A stretch of DNA of 64,000 bases from Halomonas cerina (GTDB lineage Bacteria > Pseudomonadota > Gammaproteobacteria > Pseudomonadales > Halomonadaceae). The notes below the pieces were generated by a model that saw nothing but the letters and a program-made list of their open reading frames with translations, had not been told where the DNA came from and searched no databases. Shown here piece by piece: positions 26,728 through 35,806 of the stretch. The DNA lies in NCBI RefSeq assembly GCF_014192215.1, contig NZ_JACHXP010000009.1:62001-126000 (forward strand), given 5' to 3'. How positions within the stretch are numbered: the first letter of the stretch is position 1; each line of letters begins with the position of its first letter. The translations under genes and the position numbers were made by a program.

Positions 26728-26763
26728 ACCCTGCGGCGGGCGGCGCGCCGCCCGCCGCAGGGT
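26728..26763. repeat. Perfect 36-bp palindrome touching the hflC stop codon
   Basis: An uninterrupted 36-bp perfect palindrome of almost pure G+C (two 18-bp halves beginning ACCCTGCGGC). Its last base is the first plus-strand base of the hflC stop triplet. The true terminator lies 32 bp further on. Possibly a cruciform site or an RNA 3' barrier. Confidence 0.8.
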
Positions 26764-27644
26764 CACTCGCCGGCTGACGTCGGGCTCTTGAGATACTGGA
26801 AAAAGTCGCTGGAGGGGTCCAGCACCAGCATGTTGCCGTCGCCGTTGAAGCTCTGGCGATAGGCATCGAGGCTGCGCCAGAAGGAGAAGAACTCCTCGTC
26901 CTTGCCATAGGCCGCGGAGAAGATCGCCGCGGCCTCCGCGTCCCCCTCACCGCGCAGGGTCTCGGAACGGGCAGTGGCCTGGGCCAGCAGCACCTGGCGA
27001 CGCCGGTCGGCGTTGGCGCGGATGCGCTCGGCCTCTTCCTGGCCCTGGGCGCGCCACTCGCGCGCCTGGCGCTCGCGCTCGGAGCGCATGCGCTCGTAGA
27101 CCGCCGAGGAGACCTGCTCCGGCAGGTCGATGCGCTTGACGCGGATGTCGACGATCGCCACGCCGAGCTCATCGCGCATCAGCCGGTCGAGCTCCTGGGT
27201 GGGCCCGATCATCAGGTCGTCGCGGCGCTCGGCGATGATCTGCTGCAGGTCGAGGCGACCGAACTCGTTACGCAGGCTCTCGTCGACCCGCGGCTGGATC
27301 AGGCGCCGGGCCATCATCTCGTCACCGGCCGTGGCCTCGTAGTAGCGCGTCGGATTGATCACCTGCCATTGCACGTAGGAGTCGACGATCACCGCCTTCT
27401 GCTCCCGCGTCAGGTAGCGGCTGGGATCGGTGTCCAGGGTCAGCAGCCGGGTGTCGAACTTGCGGATCGTCTGGGTGATCGGCACCTTGAAATGCAGACC
27501 CGGCTGGATGTCCTCCTCGACCACCTCGCCGAAACGCAGCTTCACCGCCCGCTCGGTCTCGTCGACCACGTAGAGGCTGTTGCTGGCCAGCCAGGCCGCG
27601 GCGGCCAGGCCGCCCACGATCAGCAGGGAACGGTTGTTGATCAT
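26763..27644 (-). CDS. hflC: HflC, regulator of FtsH protease
   Basis: A 293-aa SPFH/stomatin-domain protein anchored by an N-terminal membrane segment (SLLIVGGLAAAAWLASNSLYVV) with most of the protein periplasmic. The SPFH core (DETERAVKLRFGEVVEEDIQPGLHFKVP) and helical region (RERQAREWRAQGQEEAERIRA) are standard. With HflK it forms a large cage around FtsH and modulates degradation of membrane proteins. It begins two bases after the hflK stop, so they are translationally coupled. A terminator follows. Confidence 0.96.
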   Translation of the reverse strand: MINNRSLLIVGGLAAAAWLASNSLYVVDETERAVKLRFGEVVEEDIQPGLHFKVPITQTIRKFDTRLLTLDTDPSRYLTREQKAVIVDSYVQWQVINPTRYYEATAGDEMMARRLIQPRVDESLRNEFGRLDLQQIIAERRDDLMIGPTQELDRLMRDELGVAIVDIRVKRIDLPEQVSSAVYERMRSERERQAREWRAQGQEEAERIRANADRRRQVLLAQATARSETLRGEGDAEAAAIFSAAYGKDEEFFSFWRSLDAYRQSFNGDGNMLVLDPSSDFFQYLKSPTSAGE

Positions 27645-27646
27645 GA

Positions 27647-28870
27647 TTAGCGGCCCTCCCGGCGGATGCTGTTGCTGCTGTTGCTGCTGCTCGATGACGA
27701 CTGGGTGGCGCGCAGGCGCTCGAGCAGTTGCGGGTCGAGCGTTTCGCCGCTGCCGTCACCGCTGCCCCGGGAGCCGGCGCTACCGGCGGTGGTGAGCCCC
27801 AGACGGTCCAGCGGCAGCACCATGAGCGGGCTGTTCTCGGACACGTCGACCATCACCTTGGCGGTCTCGCCGTAGACCTGGGAGAGGGTGTCGAGGTAGA
27901 GGCGTTCGCGCATGATCGCGGGGGCATCCTGGTACTGGGTCAGCAGCGCATTGAAGCGGTTGGCCTGACCCTCGGCCTCGGCCACCACGGCCTCGCGATA
28001 CCCCTGCCCCTGTTCGACCAGACGCTGGGCCTGACCCTGGGCCTCGGGAATAATGGCGTTGGCATAGGCGGTGGCCTGGTTGATGGTGCGCTGGCGGTCC
28101 TCACGGGCCCGGATGACGTCGTCGAAGGCATCCTGGACCGCATCCGGCGGCGAGGTGGATTCGACGTTGAGGGTCTGCAGGAGAATCCCGGTGCCGTAGC
28201 TGTCCAGGTAGGACTGCAGACGGCTGGCCACCGAGCTGCCGAGGATCTCGCGGCCCGAGGTGAGGATCTCGATCATGTCGGTCCCGCCCACCACGTGGCG
28301 CAGCGCGCTGTCCAGGGCATTCTCGATCGACAGCTGGGGGTTGCGCACGTTGAGCACGAAGTCGCGCGGATCGGCCACCTGGTACTGAGCCGAGATCTCG
28401 ACCTCGACGATGTTCTCGTCCTGGGTCAGCATCGACTGGGTCTGGGTGAGCGAGCGCACTCGGGTCACGTTGACCATGCGTACGTCATCGATCAGGGGTG
28501 GGTTCCAGTGCAGCCCCGGGGTGACCACGTCCTGGAACTTGCCGAAACGCAACACCACGCCGCGCTCGGACTGGTCCACCAGGTAGAACCCGCTGGCCGC
28601 CCAGATGGCGAGTGCCACGATAATCAGCAGGCCCGGCAGAGTGAAGGCGTTGCGCGGCTTGCCGCCGCCACCCTTGCCGCCGCGACCGCCCTTGCCACCG
28701 CGTCCCCCGAGCATGCTGTTGAGCTTGTCCTGAAACTTCTTCAGGGCCTCGTCGAGGTCGGGCGGTCCCTGATTGCCGCCCCCCTTGCCGCCGCCGCCAT
28801 TGCCGCCGCGACGACCACCACCACTCCAGGGATCGTGCTGGTTGCCGCCACCAGGCTCATTCCAGGCCAT
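27647..28870 (-). CDS. hflK: HflK, regulator of FtsH protease
   Basis: A 407-aa partner of HflC. The N-terminus is an unusually glycine-rich cytoplasmic tail (GGGNQHDPW through repeated RGGKGG units, residues 5-75). A membrane segment (LPGLLIIVALAIWAASGFYLV) and the SPFH domain (DQSERGVVLRFGKFQDVVTPGLHW) follow. The C-terminus is a Ser/Asn-rich low-complexity stretch (TQSSSSSSNSSNS) encoded by imperfect TGC/TGT triplets. Order hflX-hflK-hflC as in E. coli, 148 bp after hflX. Confidence 0.96.
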   Translation of the reverse strand: MAWNEPGGGNQHDPWSGGGRRGGNGGGGKGGGNQGPPDLDEALKKFQDKLNSMLGGRGGKGGRGGKGGGGKPRNAFTLPGLLIIVALAIWAASGFYLVDQSERGVVLRFGKFQDVVTPGLHWNPPLIDDVRMVNVTRVRSLTQTQSMLTQDENIVEVEISAQYQVADPRDFVLNVRNPQLSIENALDSALRHVVGGTDMIEILTSGREILGSSVASRLQSYLDSYGTGILLQTLNVESTSPPDAVQDAFDDVIRAREDRQRTINQATAYANAIIPEAQGQAQRLVEQGQGYREAVVAEAEGQANRFNALLTQYQDAPAIMRERLYLDTLSQVYGETAKVMVDVSENSPLMVLPLDRLGLTTAGSAGSRGSGDGSGETLDPQLLERLRATQSSSSSSNSSNSIRREGR

Positions 28871-29018
28871 ACGTCGTCTCCACTCTGCGTTTCATCCCGG
28901 CACGGTGCGTGTGCCATGCCGGGTCTCGGTTGCGATCCTGTCGGCACGGCCGGTCATGGCCGGCGCGCCGGTTGTCGTCATGTCCCGACGCCCCTCGGCA
29001 TCGGCGCGTGCCCCGTGA

Positions 29019-30335
29019 TCACGCCTCCCAGACAGGCCGTGACCTCAACGCCTGCGGCAGGTAGTCGTCGGCCCGTTCGCCGAGTCGCGCCATCAGCTGC
29101 AGGAAGTCGCGCCGCGGCAGACGCACCTCGAGGCGGATACGGCCCTGGTCATCGAAGCGCTCGGCCCGCACGGCGCCCAGCTCATGCAACCCGGCCCGCA
29201 GCCGCCCCTGCTCGGGGGCCAGGCAGAGTTCGAAATCGATGATGTCCTCGGCCAGGCACTCGGAGAGGGCCTGCTCCAGCAGATCCAGCCCCCGTCCGTC
29301 CTGGGCAGAGAGCCAGACCGCCTCGGGGCGGCCCTCGCCGTCCCGTTCGATGCGCGGCGCACTGTCTAACAGGTCGATCTTGTTCATCACCTTGAGGGTC
29401 GGCACCTCCAGCGCGCCGATTTCCTCGAGCACCCCCTCCACCTGGGCCACGTTGAGCTCCCGATCCGGGTCGGCGGCATCGATCACGTGGACCAGCAGGC
29501 TGGCCTCGGCGGCCTCCTGGAGGGTCGCCTGGAAGGCTTCCACCAGCTTGTGGGGCAGGTGGCGGATGAAGCCCACGGTATCGGCCAGCACCACCGGGCC
29601 CACGTCCTCGATCTCCAGGCGCCGCAGCGTCGGGTCGAGGGTAGCGAAGAGCTGGTCGGCCGCATAGACCTTCGATTCGGTGAGCGCGTTGAACAGCGTC
29701 GATTTGCCGGCGTTGGTATAGCCGACCAGCGAGACGCTAGGAATCTCGGCCCGGGAGCGCGCCCGACGGTTCTGGCTGCGCTGGCTGCGCACCTTGTCGA
29801 GGCGCTTGTGGATCGCCTTGATGCGGCCGCGCAGCAGACGCCGGTCGGTCTCGAGTTGGGTCTCGCCGGGACCCCGCAGGCCGATACCGCCCTTCTGGCG
29901 CTCCAGGTGGGTCCAGCCACGCACCAGGCGGGTCGACATGTACTCCAACTGGGCCAGCTCTACCTGCAGCTTGCCCTCGTGGGTGCGCGCGCGCTGGGCG
30001 AAGATGTCGAGGATCAGCCCGGTGCGGTCGAGCACGCGGCACTTGAGCTCGCGCTCCAGGTTGCGCTCCTGGGAGGGGCTCAGGCCATGATTGAAGATCA
30101 CCAGCTCGGCGTGATGCACGGCCTTCGCCTCGCGCAGCTCCTCGAGCTTGCCCGAGCCCACGAAGGTCCGGGAATCGGGTCGCTTGCGACTGCCGGTGAT
30201 CAGGGTGGCCGGCTCGGCACCGGCTGAACGCACCAGTTCGAGGAATTCGCCGGCATCCTCACGTTCACGCTCGTCCTGGAAATCCACATGGACGAGTATC
30301 GCCGTCTCTCCGGCGTCGGGACGTTCGAAAAACAA
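29019..30335 (-). CDS. hflX: GTPase HflX
   Basis: A 438-aa ribosome-associated GTPase that splits stalled or heat-damaged ribosomes. An N-terminal HflX domain (AGAEPATLITGSRKRPDSRTFVGSGK) precedes the G domain with G1 GYTNAGKST, DTVGFIRHLPH and NKIDLLD. The start codon is TTG at 30335, supported by GAGGT six bases upstream; no ATG gives a better fit. That ribosome site begins at the hfq stop codon, so hfq and hflX are coupled (8-bp gap). Confidence 0.95.
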   Translation of the reverse strand: MFFERPDAGETAILVHVDFQDEREREDAGEFLELVRSAGAEPATLITGSRKRPDSRTFVGSGKLEELREAKAVHHAELVIFNHGLSPSQERNLERELKCRVLDRTGLILDIFAQRARTHEGKLQVELAQLEYMSTRLVRGWTHLERQKGGIGLRGPGETQLETDRRLLRGRIKAIHKRLDKVRSQRSQNRRARSRAEIPSVSLVGYTNAGKSTLFNALTESKVYAADQLFATLDPTLRRLEIEDVGPVVLADTVGFIRHLPHKLVEAFQATLQEAAEASLLVHVIDAADPDRELNVAQVEGVLEEIGALEVPTLKVMNKIDLLDSAPRIERDGEGRPEAVWLSAQDGRGLDLLEQALSECLAEDIIDFELCLAPEQGRLRAGLHELGAVRAERFDDQGRIRLEVRLPRRDFLQLMARLGERADDYLPQALRSRPVWEA

Positions 30336-30343
30336 TCAGTACC

Positions 30344-30595
30344 TCACGCGTTGCTGTCCGACGGCGCGGTGGCGTCAGGGGCCGGCAGGCGCACGTTACG
30401 CGACGGCACCACGGTGGAGATGGCATGCTTGTAGACCATCTGGCTGACGGTATTGCGCAGCAGGATGACGAACTGGTCGAAGGACTCGATCTGGCCCTGC
30501 AGCTTGATGCCGTTGACGAGGAAAATCGATACCGGAATGCGTTCCTTGCGCAGGATGTTCAGGTACGGGTCTTGAAGGGACTGCCCTTTGGACAT
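30344..30595 (-). CDS. hfq: RNA chaperone Hfq
   Basis: An 83-aa Sm-like hexamer-forming protein that pairs small RNAs with mRNAs. It starts [20 protein letters not shown]. The Sm1 motif ([19 protein letters not shown]) and the Sm2 motif ([12 protein letters not shown], containing the YKHA signature) are intact. The C-terminal tail is short, as in pseudomonads. CAGGGAGAGCAAC precedes the start. It sits between miaA and hflX as in most gammaproteobacteria. Confidence 0.98.
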   Translation of the reverse strand: MSKGQSLQDPYLNILRKERIPVSIFLVNGIKLQGQIESFDQFVILLRNTVSQMVYKHAISTVVPSRNVRLPAPDATAPSDSNA

Positions 30596-30718
30596 GTTGC
30601 TCTCCCTGTAATGGTCTCTAGGGGTTGAGGTTATGCTGGTTCGCGCCGCCACCGGATGGGCGGCAATGGTTACCCGAAGGGGCTTGGTCAACCGGCCGCT
30701 CGAAACGCTCATCTTACG

Positions 30719-31657
30719 CTAACTGCTGAATTCGCGCACGAGTTTCAGGACGCGCCCGAGGGCGTCCCCGGCCAGGGGATCGACCCAGTGGAGTGCCGGC
30801 CAGCGGCGCATCCAGGTCAGCTGACGCTTGGCCAGCTGCCGGGTGGCCGCGATGCCGCGCTGCCTCAGGGTCGCCAGGTCCTCTTCACCCGCCAGGTACG
30901 CCCAGGCCTGGCGATAGCCCACGCTCTTCATGGCCGGCAGGCCAGGATGCAGATCATCCCGCGCCCTGAGCCTTGCCACCTCGTCGAGAAAGCCGGCCTC
31001 GAGCATCGCCTCAAAGCGCCGCGCGATCCGCGCGTGCAGGACGGCCCTATCGGCAGGGGCGAGCCCTATCGACAACGTCCGCCACGGGAAGGTTTCCGGC
31101 CGCTGCGCCGCCCACAGCTCGGTGAGTGATCGGCCGCTGACGCGGAACACCTCCAGGGCCCGCAGGAGACGCTGAGGGTCGTGGGGATGGATCCGGGCGG
31201 CGGCGACCGGATCGATCCGCGCCAGCTCAGCGTGCAGGGCAAAGAGCCCGCGCTGCTCGGCCTCACGGGCGAGGGCCTCGCGCACGACCGGATCGGCCGC
31301 GGGCAGGTTCGCCACGCCCGCCAGCAGGCGCTGGAAGTACATCATGGTCCCCCCCACCAGCAGCGGCACCCGTCCGGCTGCGGTAATCTGTCGCATCTCG
31401 TGATGGGCGTCCTGGCGAAACTCGGCCGCGGAATAGGGCTCGGCCGGGTCACGGATATCGATCAGCCGATGGGGCGCCCGAGCCAGCTCGTCGGCGCTGG
31501 GCTTAGCGCTGCCGATGTCCATACCGCGATAGACCATGGCGGAATCGACGCTAATCAGCTCGCAGCCCAGCCGCTCGTGAAGCGCGATGGCCAGGTCGGT
31601 CTTGCCGGCGGCGGTGGGCCCCATCAGCAGGATGGCGGGAGGGCGAGCGTCTGGCAT
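30719..31657 (-). CDS. miaA: tRNA dimethylallyltransferase
   Basis: Transfers the dimethylallyl group to A37 of tRNAs reading UNN codons; MiaB-type enzymes then complete ms2i6A. 312 aa from the chosen start. P-loop [14 protein letters not shown], the substrate-binding segment [19 protein letters not shown] and [13 protein letters not shown] are conserved. An ATG seven codons upstream (31678) is equally possible, since neither has a strong ribosome site. mutL lies 201 bp upstream, separated by a REP-like element. Confidence 0.96.
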   Translation of the reverse strand: MPDARPPAILLMGPTAAGKTDLAIALHERLGCELISVDSAMVYRGMDIGSAKPSADELARAPHRLIDIRDPAEPYSAAEFRQDAHHEMRQITAAGRVPLLVGGTMMYFQRLLAGVANLPAADPVVREALAREAEQRGLFALHAELARIDPVAAARIHPHDPQRLLRALEVFRVSGRSLTELWAAQRPETFPWRTLSIGLAPADRAVLHARIARRFEAMLEAGFLDEVARLRARDDLHPGLPAMKSVGYRQAWAYLAGEEDLATLRQRGIAATRQLAKRQLTWMRRWPALHWVDPLAGDALGRVLKLVREFSS

Positions 31658-31713
31658 TGGGTTCTCAGGTATTCTCATGGCTTGGAGTAGAGAAGCTTAC
31701 CCGGCGGCAGCGA

Positions 31714-31806
31714 CGTAGGTCGGGTAAGCGAGCTCGCGAGCGCACCCGACGCCCCACGGCAGCGGCGCCACTTCGTTGGATGCGCCTTCGGCTTATCCAA
31801 CCTACG
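31714..31806. repeat. Pair of REP-like palindromes between mutL and miaA
   Basis: Two stem-loops. The first has GTCGGGT/ACCCGAC arms (31719-31725, 31744-31750). The second has GTTGGAT/ATCCAAC arms (31775-31781, 31795-31801). CGTAGG and CCTACG flank the composite as an outer inverted pair. This resembles bacterial interspersed mosaic elements built from two REPs. Related single copies are at 43211-43241 and, degenerate, at 48927-48962. Confidence 0.75.
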
Positions 31807-31858
31807 GCACTCCCCCGGCGCTTCTCGCCACACGGGCGGCACGTTGTCCTTCATTGCC

Positions 31859-33829
31859 CTATTGCCCTCTAAGGAAAAGGCGGTCCAACTCCTTCAGGCT
31901 CATCTCGGTCCAGGTGGGGCGGCCGTGGTTGCACTGGCCGCTGCGCTCGGTGCGCTCCATGTCGCGCAGCAGGGCGTTCATCTCGGCCACGGAGAGCTGA
32001 CGGTTGGCGCGCACGCTGCCGTGGCAGGCCATGGTCGACAGCAGCTCGTTGATGCGTGCCTCCAACCGGTCGGAGCGGCCGTAGCGCTCCAGGTCGGCCA
32101 GCATGTCACGGATCAGTGGCTCCACGTCGGCATCGACCAGCAGCGCCGGGACCTGACGCACCAGCAGGGTCTCGGGACCCGCCACGTCGAGCTCGACCCC
32201 GAGGCGCGCGAAGGCCGCATGCTCGGTCTCGGCGGTGGCCACCTCGGCGGCGCTCGCCGCCAGCGAGACCGGCACCAGCAGCGGCTGCGCCTGCAGGCGC
32301 GGCTCGCCTCCGGCGTCGCCGTGGACCTGGGCCTTCATGCGCTCGTAGACGATGCGTTCGTGGGCCGCATGCATGTCGACCACCACCAGGCCGCGTTCGG
32401 TCTGGGCGAGGATGTAGATCCCGTGCAGCTGGGCCACGGCATAGCCCAAGGGCGGGGCCCGGGTGGCATCTGCCTCGGGCATGGCCGGTCGCGGCCGGGT
32501 ATCCTGAGTGGCCTGCCGCTCGGCGAGTGCCACCCCGGCGGCGGTGCCGCCGGCGCCCGGCGCCGCTGACTGGGGCGTCAGCAGGTGCTCCTCGTGCTCC
32601 GGATGCAGGGCCCGGTAGCCCTCCATGAAGGCTCGTACCCGGTCCGGCGTCACCTTCTGCCCCCCGCCCTCCTCCCGGCCATGCAACGCCATGGGCTGCT
32701 GCTGCCAGACCGACTGGGCGGGCGCCTCACGCACCTCGCCGGTCTCGGGCTCGACCGCCTCGTCCGGAGCCTGTGACGCCACCTCGGCGCCCTCGCCCCC
32801 CGGCGCGGCCCCGGCCCTGGCCTCGCCCAGGGCCCGGTGCAGGCTAGAGAACAGGAAGTCGTGGACCAGGCGGCCGTCGCGGAAGCGTACCTCGTGCTTG
32901 GTGGGATGGACATTGACGTCCACCGCGCCGGGGTCGACCTCGAGATAGAGCACGAACACCGGATGGCGGCCATGGAACAGCACATCGCGGTAAGCCTGTC
33001 GGATGGCATGAGCCACCAGGCGGTCACGCACGACCCGCCCGTTGACGAAGAAATACTGCTGGTCGGCCTGGGCCCGGGAGTGGGTGGGCAGCCCCACCCA
33101 GCCCCACAGGCGCAGCCCGCCACTCGCCAGGTCCAGGTGCAGGGCATGCTCCAGGAAGGCCCTGCCCAGCAGCGCCTGCAGCCGGCGCTCCCGGGCGATC
33201 AGGTCGTCGCCGGGGCGCAGCTGATGGAGGGTCTTCTGGTTATGGCGCAGCACCCAGCCGATATCGAACCGCGACAGGGCCTGGCGCCGGAAGGCTTCCT
33301 CGACATGACCGAACTCGGTCTTTTCGGTGCGCAGGAACTTGCGCCGGGCCGGCGTGTTGAAGAACAGGTCCCGCACGCTGACGGAGGTGCCGCGGGGATG
33401 CGGCGCCGGGGTCACCCGGGGCTCCATGCGAGGCCCTTCCACCACCACCCGCCAGCCGGCGGTGGGATCCTCCTCGATGTTGGACATCAGCTCCAGGCGC
33501 GACACCGAGCTAACCGAGGCCAGGGCCTCGCCGCGGAAGCCCAGGCTCGCCACACCCTCGAGATCATCCAGCGAGCCGATCTTGCTGGTGGCATGTCGAG
33601 ATAGCGCCAGCGGCAGGTCCGCCTCACCGATGCCGCTGCCGTCGTCACGCACGCGGATCAGCCGTGCCCCACCCGCCTCCAGTTCCACCTCGATACGCGT
33701 GCTGCCGGCGTCGATGGCATTCTCGACCAGCTCCTTGACCACCGAGGCGGGCCGCTCGACGACCTCCCCCGCGGCGATCTGGTTGGTCAGGCGGGGGTCG
33801 AGGACGCGGATAGGGCGCGGTTCGGTCAT
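31859..33829 (-). CDS. mutL: DNA mismatch repair protein MutL
   Basis: A 656-aa mismatch-repair ATPase linking MutS recognition to strand excision. N-terminal GHKL motifs: [25 protein letters not shown] and [11 protein letters not shown] variable, proline- and acid-rich linker spans about residues 330-450. The C-terminal dimerisation domain contains [12 protein letters not shown] (about 480-491), matching the endonuclease motif DQHA-x2-E-x4-E except for M in place of Q. This suggests a nicking-competent MutL of the type found in bacteria without MutH. It lies directly downstream of amiB (17 bp). Confidence 0.96.
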   Translation of the reverse strand: MTEPRPIRVLDPRLTNQIAAGEVVERPASVVKELVENAIDAGSTRIEVELEAGGARLIRVRDDGSGIGEADLPLALSRHATSKIGSLDDLEGVASLGFRGEALASVSSVSRLELMSNIEEDPTAGWRVVVEGPRMEPRVTPAPHPRGTSVSVRDLFFNTPARRKFLRTEKTEFGHVEEAFRRQALSRFDIGWVLRHNQKTLHQLRPGDDLIARERRLQALLGRAFLEHALHLDLASGGLRLWGWVGLPTHSRAQADQQYFFVNGRVVRDRLVAHAIRQAYRDVLFHGRHPVFVLYLEVDPGAVDVNVHPTKHEVRFRDGRLVHDFLFSSLHRALGEARAGAAPGGEGAEVASQAPDEAVEPETGEVREAPAQSVWQQQPMALHGREEGGGQKVTPDRVRAFMEGYRALHPEHEEHLLTPQSAAPGAGGTAAGVALAERQATQDTRPRPAMPEADATRAPPLGYAVAQLHGIYILAQTERGLVVVDMHAAHERIVYERMKAQVHGDAGGEPRLQAQPLLVPVSLAASAAEVATAETEHAAFARLGVELDVAGPETLLVRQVPALLVDADVEPLIRDMLADLERYGRSDRLEARINELLSTMACHGSVRANRQLSVAEMNALLRDMERTERSGQCNHGRPTWTEMSLKELDRLFLRGQ

Positions 33830-33845
33830 AAGACTCCAGGAAACG

Positions 33846-35306
33846 TCATGAGCGCGGGATTCGCAACACCTGGCCGACCCGGATCACGTCACCATCGAGC
33901 TCGTTGGCCTGGCGCAGTTGGGCCACCGGGACGTCGTGCCGGGCCGCGATCTCGGAGAGGGTATCGCCGGGCTGGATGCGGTACTCGTTGCCGGCGACGC
34001 GTCGGCCCTGATCTCGCTGCCAGGCCAACAGGCTGGCCGGCGGCGGGTTGCGCTGGAAATGGCCGCGGATGCCGGTGAAGATGGCATCGACCATCTTCTG
34101 CTGATAGCGGCCATCGCGCAGGCGGCGCTCCTCGTCGGGATTGGAGATGAACCCGGTCTCGACCAGCAGCGACGGGATGTCCGGCGACTTCAGCACCACG
34201 AAGCCGGCCTGTTCGACTCGGGACTTGTGCAGGCGGTTGACCCGCCCGAGCCGGTCCAGTACCTGCCCGCCGATGGCCAGCGAGTCGTTGAGGGTCGCGG
34301 TCATGGTCAGATCCAGCAACACGCCACGCAACACCTCGTCCTTGTCGTCCAGGGAAAGGTTGCCATCCACCCCGCCGATCAGGTCGGCACTGTTCTCGCT
34401 GGTGGCCAGCCACTTGGCAGTCTCCGAGGTCGCGCCTCGCTGCGAGAGGGCATAAACCGAGCTGCCATGGGGGCGCGGACTCTTGAAGGCATCGGCGTGG
34501 ATCGAGACGAAGAAGTCGGCCTTCTGCTCCCGGGCGATCTCGGTGCGCTGGCGAAGCCCCACGTAGTAGTCGCCGTCGCGGATCATCACCGCGCGAAAGC
34601 CTTCGGTCTCGTTGACCCGTCGCGCCAGGCGTTGGGCCATGTCCAGCACCACGTCCTTCTCGCGGGTGCCGTTGGGTCCGATGGCCCCCGGGTCCTCGCC
34701 GCCATGCCCGGCATCGATGGCGATGATGATGTCGCGCTTGGGGTGCGGCCCCGCCTGCTCGAGGATCGCCGCGGCAGCCGCCTCGGCCGCCCCTTCGCTG
34801 CCCTCGGCCATGGCCTCGGTGCGGGCGCGATTGGCGGCGATCTCCTGCTCCCGGATCATCGCCTCGATGGGGTCGATGGGGTCCTCGACGGCGCTCTCGC
34901 CGGGATACTCCAGGTCTACCACCAGGCGGTGGCCATACTGCTCGTTGGGAGCCAGGGTGAAATGGCGCGGTTCGATCCGCCGGGAAAGCTCAAGCACAAC
35001 CCGCAGGTCATCCTCCTGGCGGATGCCGGTGCGCACGGCGCTGATGGCGCTACCACTCAGATCCAGGCGCTCGACGTCGGCCTTAAGCGCGCTGTCGCGC
35101 AGGTCGATGACCAGTCGCCGAGGATTGTCCAGGGTGAAGACCTTAGCCGGTGTCGGCGAGGAGAGGTCGAACACCAGTCGGGCATGGTCAGGGGCTGCCC
35201 AGAGGCGCAAATTGTCGACGCTGGCCGCCTGTGCCGCTGCCCCGCCGGCCAGCAGCGTCAGCGGCAGCAACAATCCCACGAACCAGTGGCGCATTGTGTG
35301 TGTCAT
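33846..35306 (-). CDS. amiB: N-acetylmuramoyl-L-alanine amidase with AMIN and LysM domains
   Basis: A 486-aa periplasmic amidase that removes stem peptides from septal peptidoglycan during cell separation. Signal peptide residues 1-27. An AMIN domain (about 30-130, targeting to the septum or envelope) follows. The Amidase_3 domain (about 190-415) has zinc ligands in [16 protein letters not shown] and VSIHADAF, and the catalytic [14 protein letters not shown] segment. A C-terminal LysM (about 440-485; [23 protein letters not shown]) binds glycan. The AmiB class is typically activated by EnvC-like factors. Its start overlaps the tsaE stop by four bases (ATGA). Confidence 0.96.
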   Translation of the reverse strand: MTHTMRHWFVGLLLPLTLLAGGAAAQAASVDNLRLWAAPDHARLVFDLSSPTPAKVFTLDNPRRLVIDLRDSALKADVERLDLSGSAISAVRTGIRQEDDLRVVLELSRRIEPRHFTLAPNEQYGHRLVVDLEYPGESAVEDPIDPIEAMIREQEIAANRARTEAMAEGSEGAAEAAAAAILEQAGPHPKRDIIIAIDAGHGGEDPGAIGPNGTREKDVVLDMAQRLARRVNETEGFRAVMIRDGDYYVGLRQRTEIAREQKADFFVSIHADAFKSPRPHGSSVYALSQRGATSETAKWLATSENSADLIGGVDGNLSLDDKDEVLRGVLLDLTMTATLNDSLAIGGQVLDRLGRVNRLHKSRVEQAGFVVLKSPDIPSLLVETGFISNPDEERRLRDGRYQQKMVDAIFTGIRGHFQRNPPPASLLAWQRDQGRRVAGNEYRIQPGDTLSEIAARHDVPVAQLRQANELDGDVIRVGQVLRIPRS

Positions 35307-35806
35307 GATGCCCGGCCCGCCTCCCTGTCGTGCCCCGCACCTGGCCGGAGCGATGCGGCCGCGAGTCGGTCGACCACGGCCCGGCCGTGGTCGGTGAAAG
35401 CCTCCAGAGTCGCCAGGCGTCCAGGCTCGGCCAGCGCCAGGGTCACCACCAGATCGGGCACGGGCAGCCAGCCCTCACCACGCTCCGGCCACTCGATCAC
35501 GCAGAGCGCCTCGTCGGCCAGCAGGTCGCGCCCACCGATGAACTCCAACTCCTCGGGATCGCCCAGTCGATAGAGGTCGAAGTGGTGGACCAGCCCCCCC
35601 TCGAGCGTGTAGGGCTCGACCAGGGTATAGGTAGGGCTCTTCACCGCCCCGCGGTAGCCGTAGGCCCGCAGGATACCGCGCGTCAGGGTGGTCTTGCCGG
35701 TGCCCAGCTCGCCGGTGAGGTGCACGCGACCATGGCCTGCCAGGGCCCGCCCCAGGCGCTCACCGAAGGCTACCTGGTGGTCTTCGTCATCGAGTCGCAG
35801 CTGCAT
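35303..35806 (-). CDS. tsaE: tRNA threonylcarbamoyladenosine biosynthesis ATPase TsaE
   Basis: A 167-aa P-loop ATPase (GELGTGKTTLTRGIL) that works with TsaB and TsaD to make t6A37 in tRNA. Also conserved are SPTYTLVEPY and HFDLYRLGDPEELEFIG. The start at 35806 is chosen because it aligns with family N-termini; its 5' end overlaps the nnr 3' end by 20 bp. ATGA coupling to amiB indicates one operon. Confidence 0.95.
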   Translation of the reverse strand: MQLRLDDEDHQVAFGERLGRALAGHGRVHLTGELGTGKTTLTRGILRAYGYRGAVKSPTYTLVEPYTLEGGLVHHFDLYRLGDPEELEFIGGRDLLADEALCVIEWPERGEGWLPVPDLVVTLALAEPGRLATLEAFTDHGRAVVDRLAAASLRPGAGHDREAGRAS

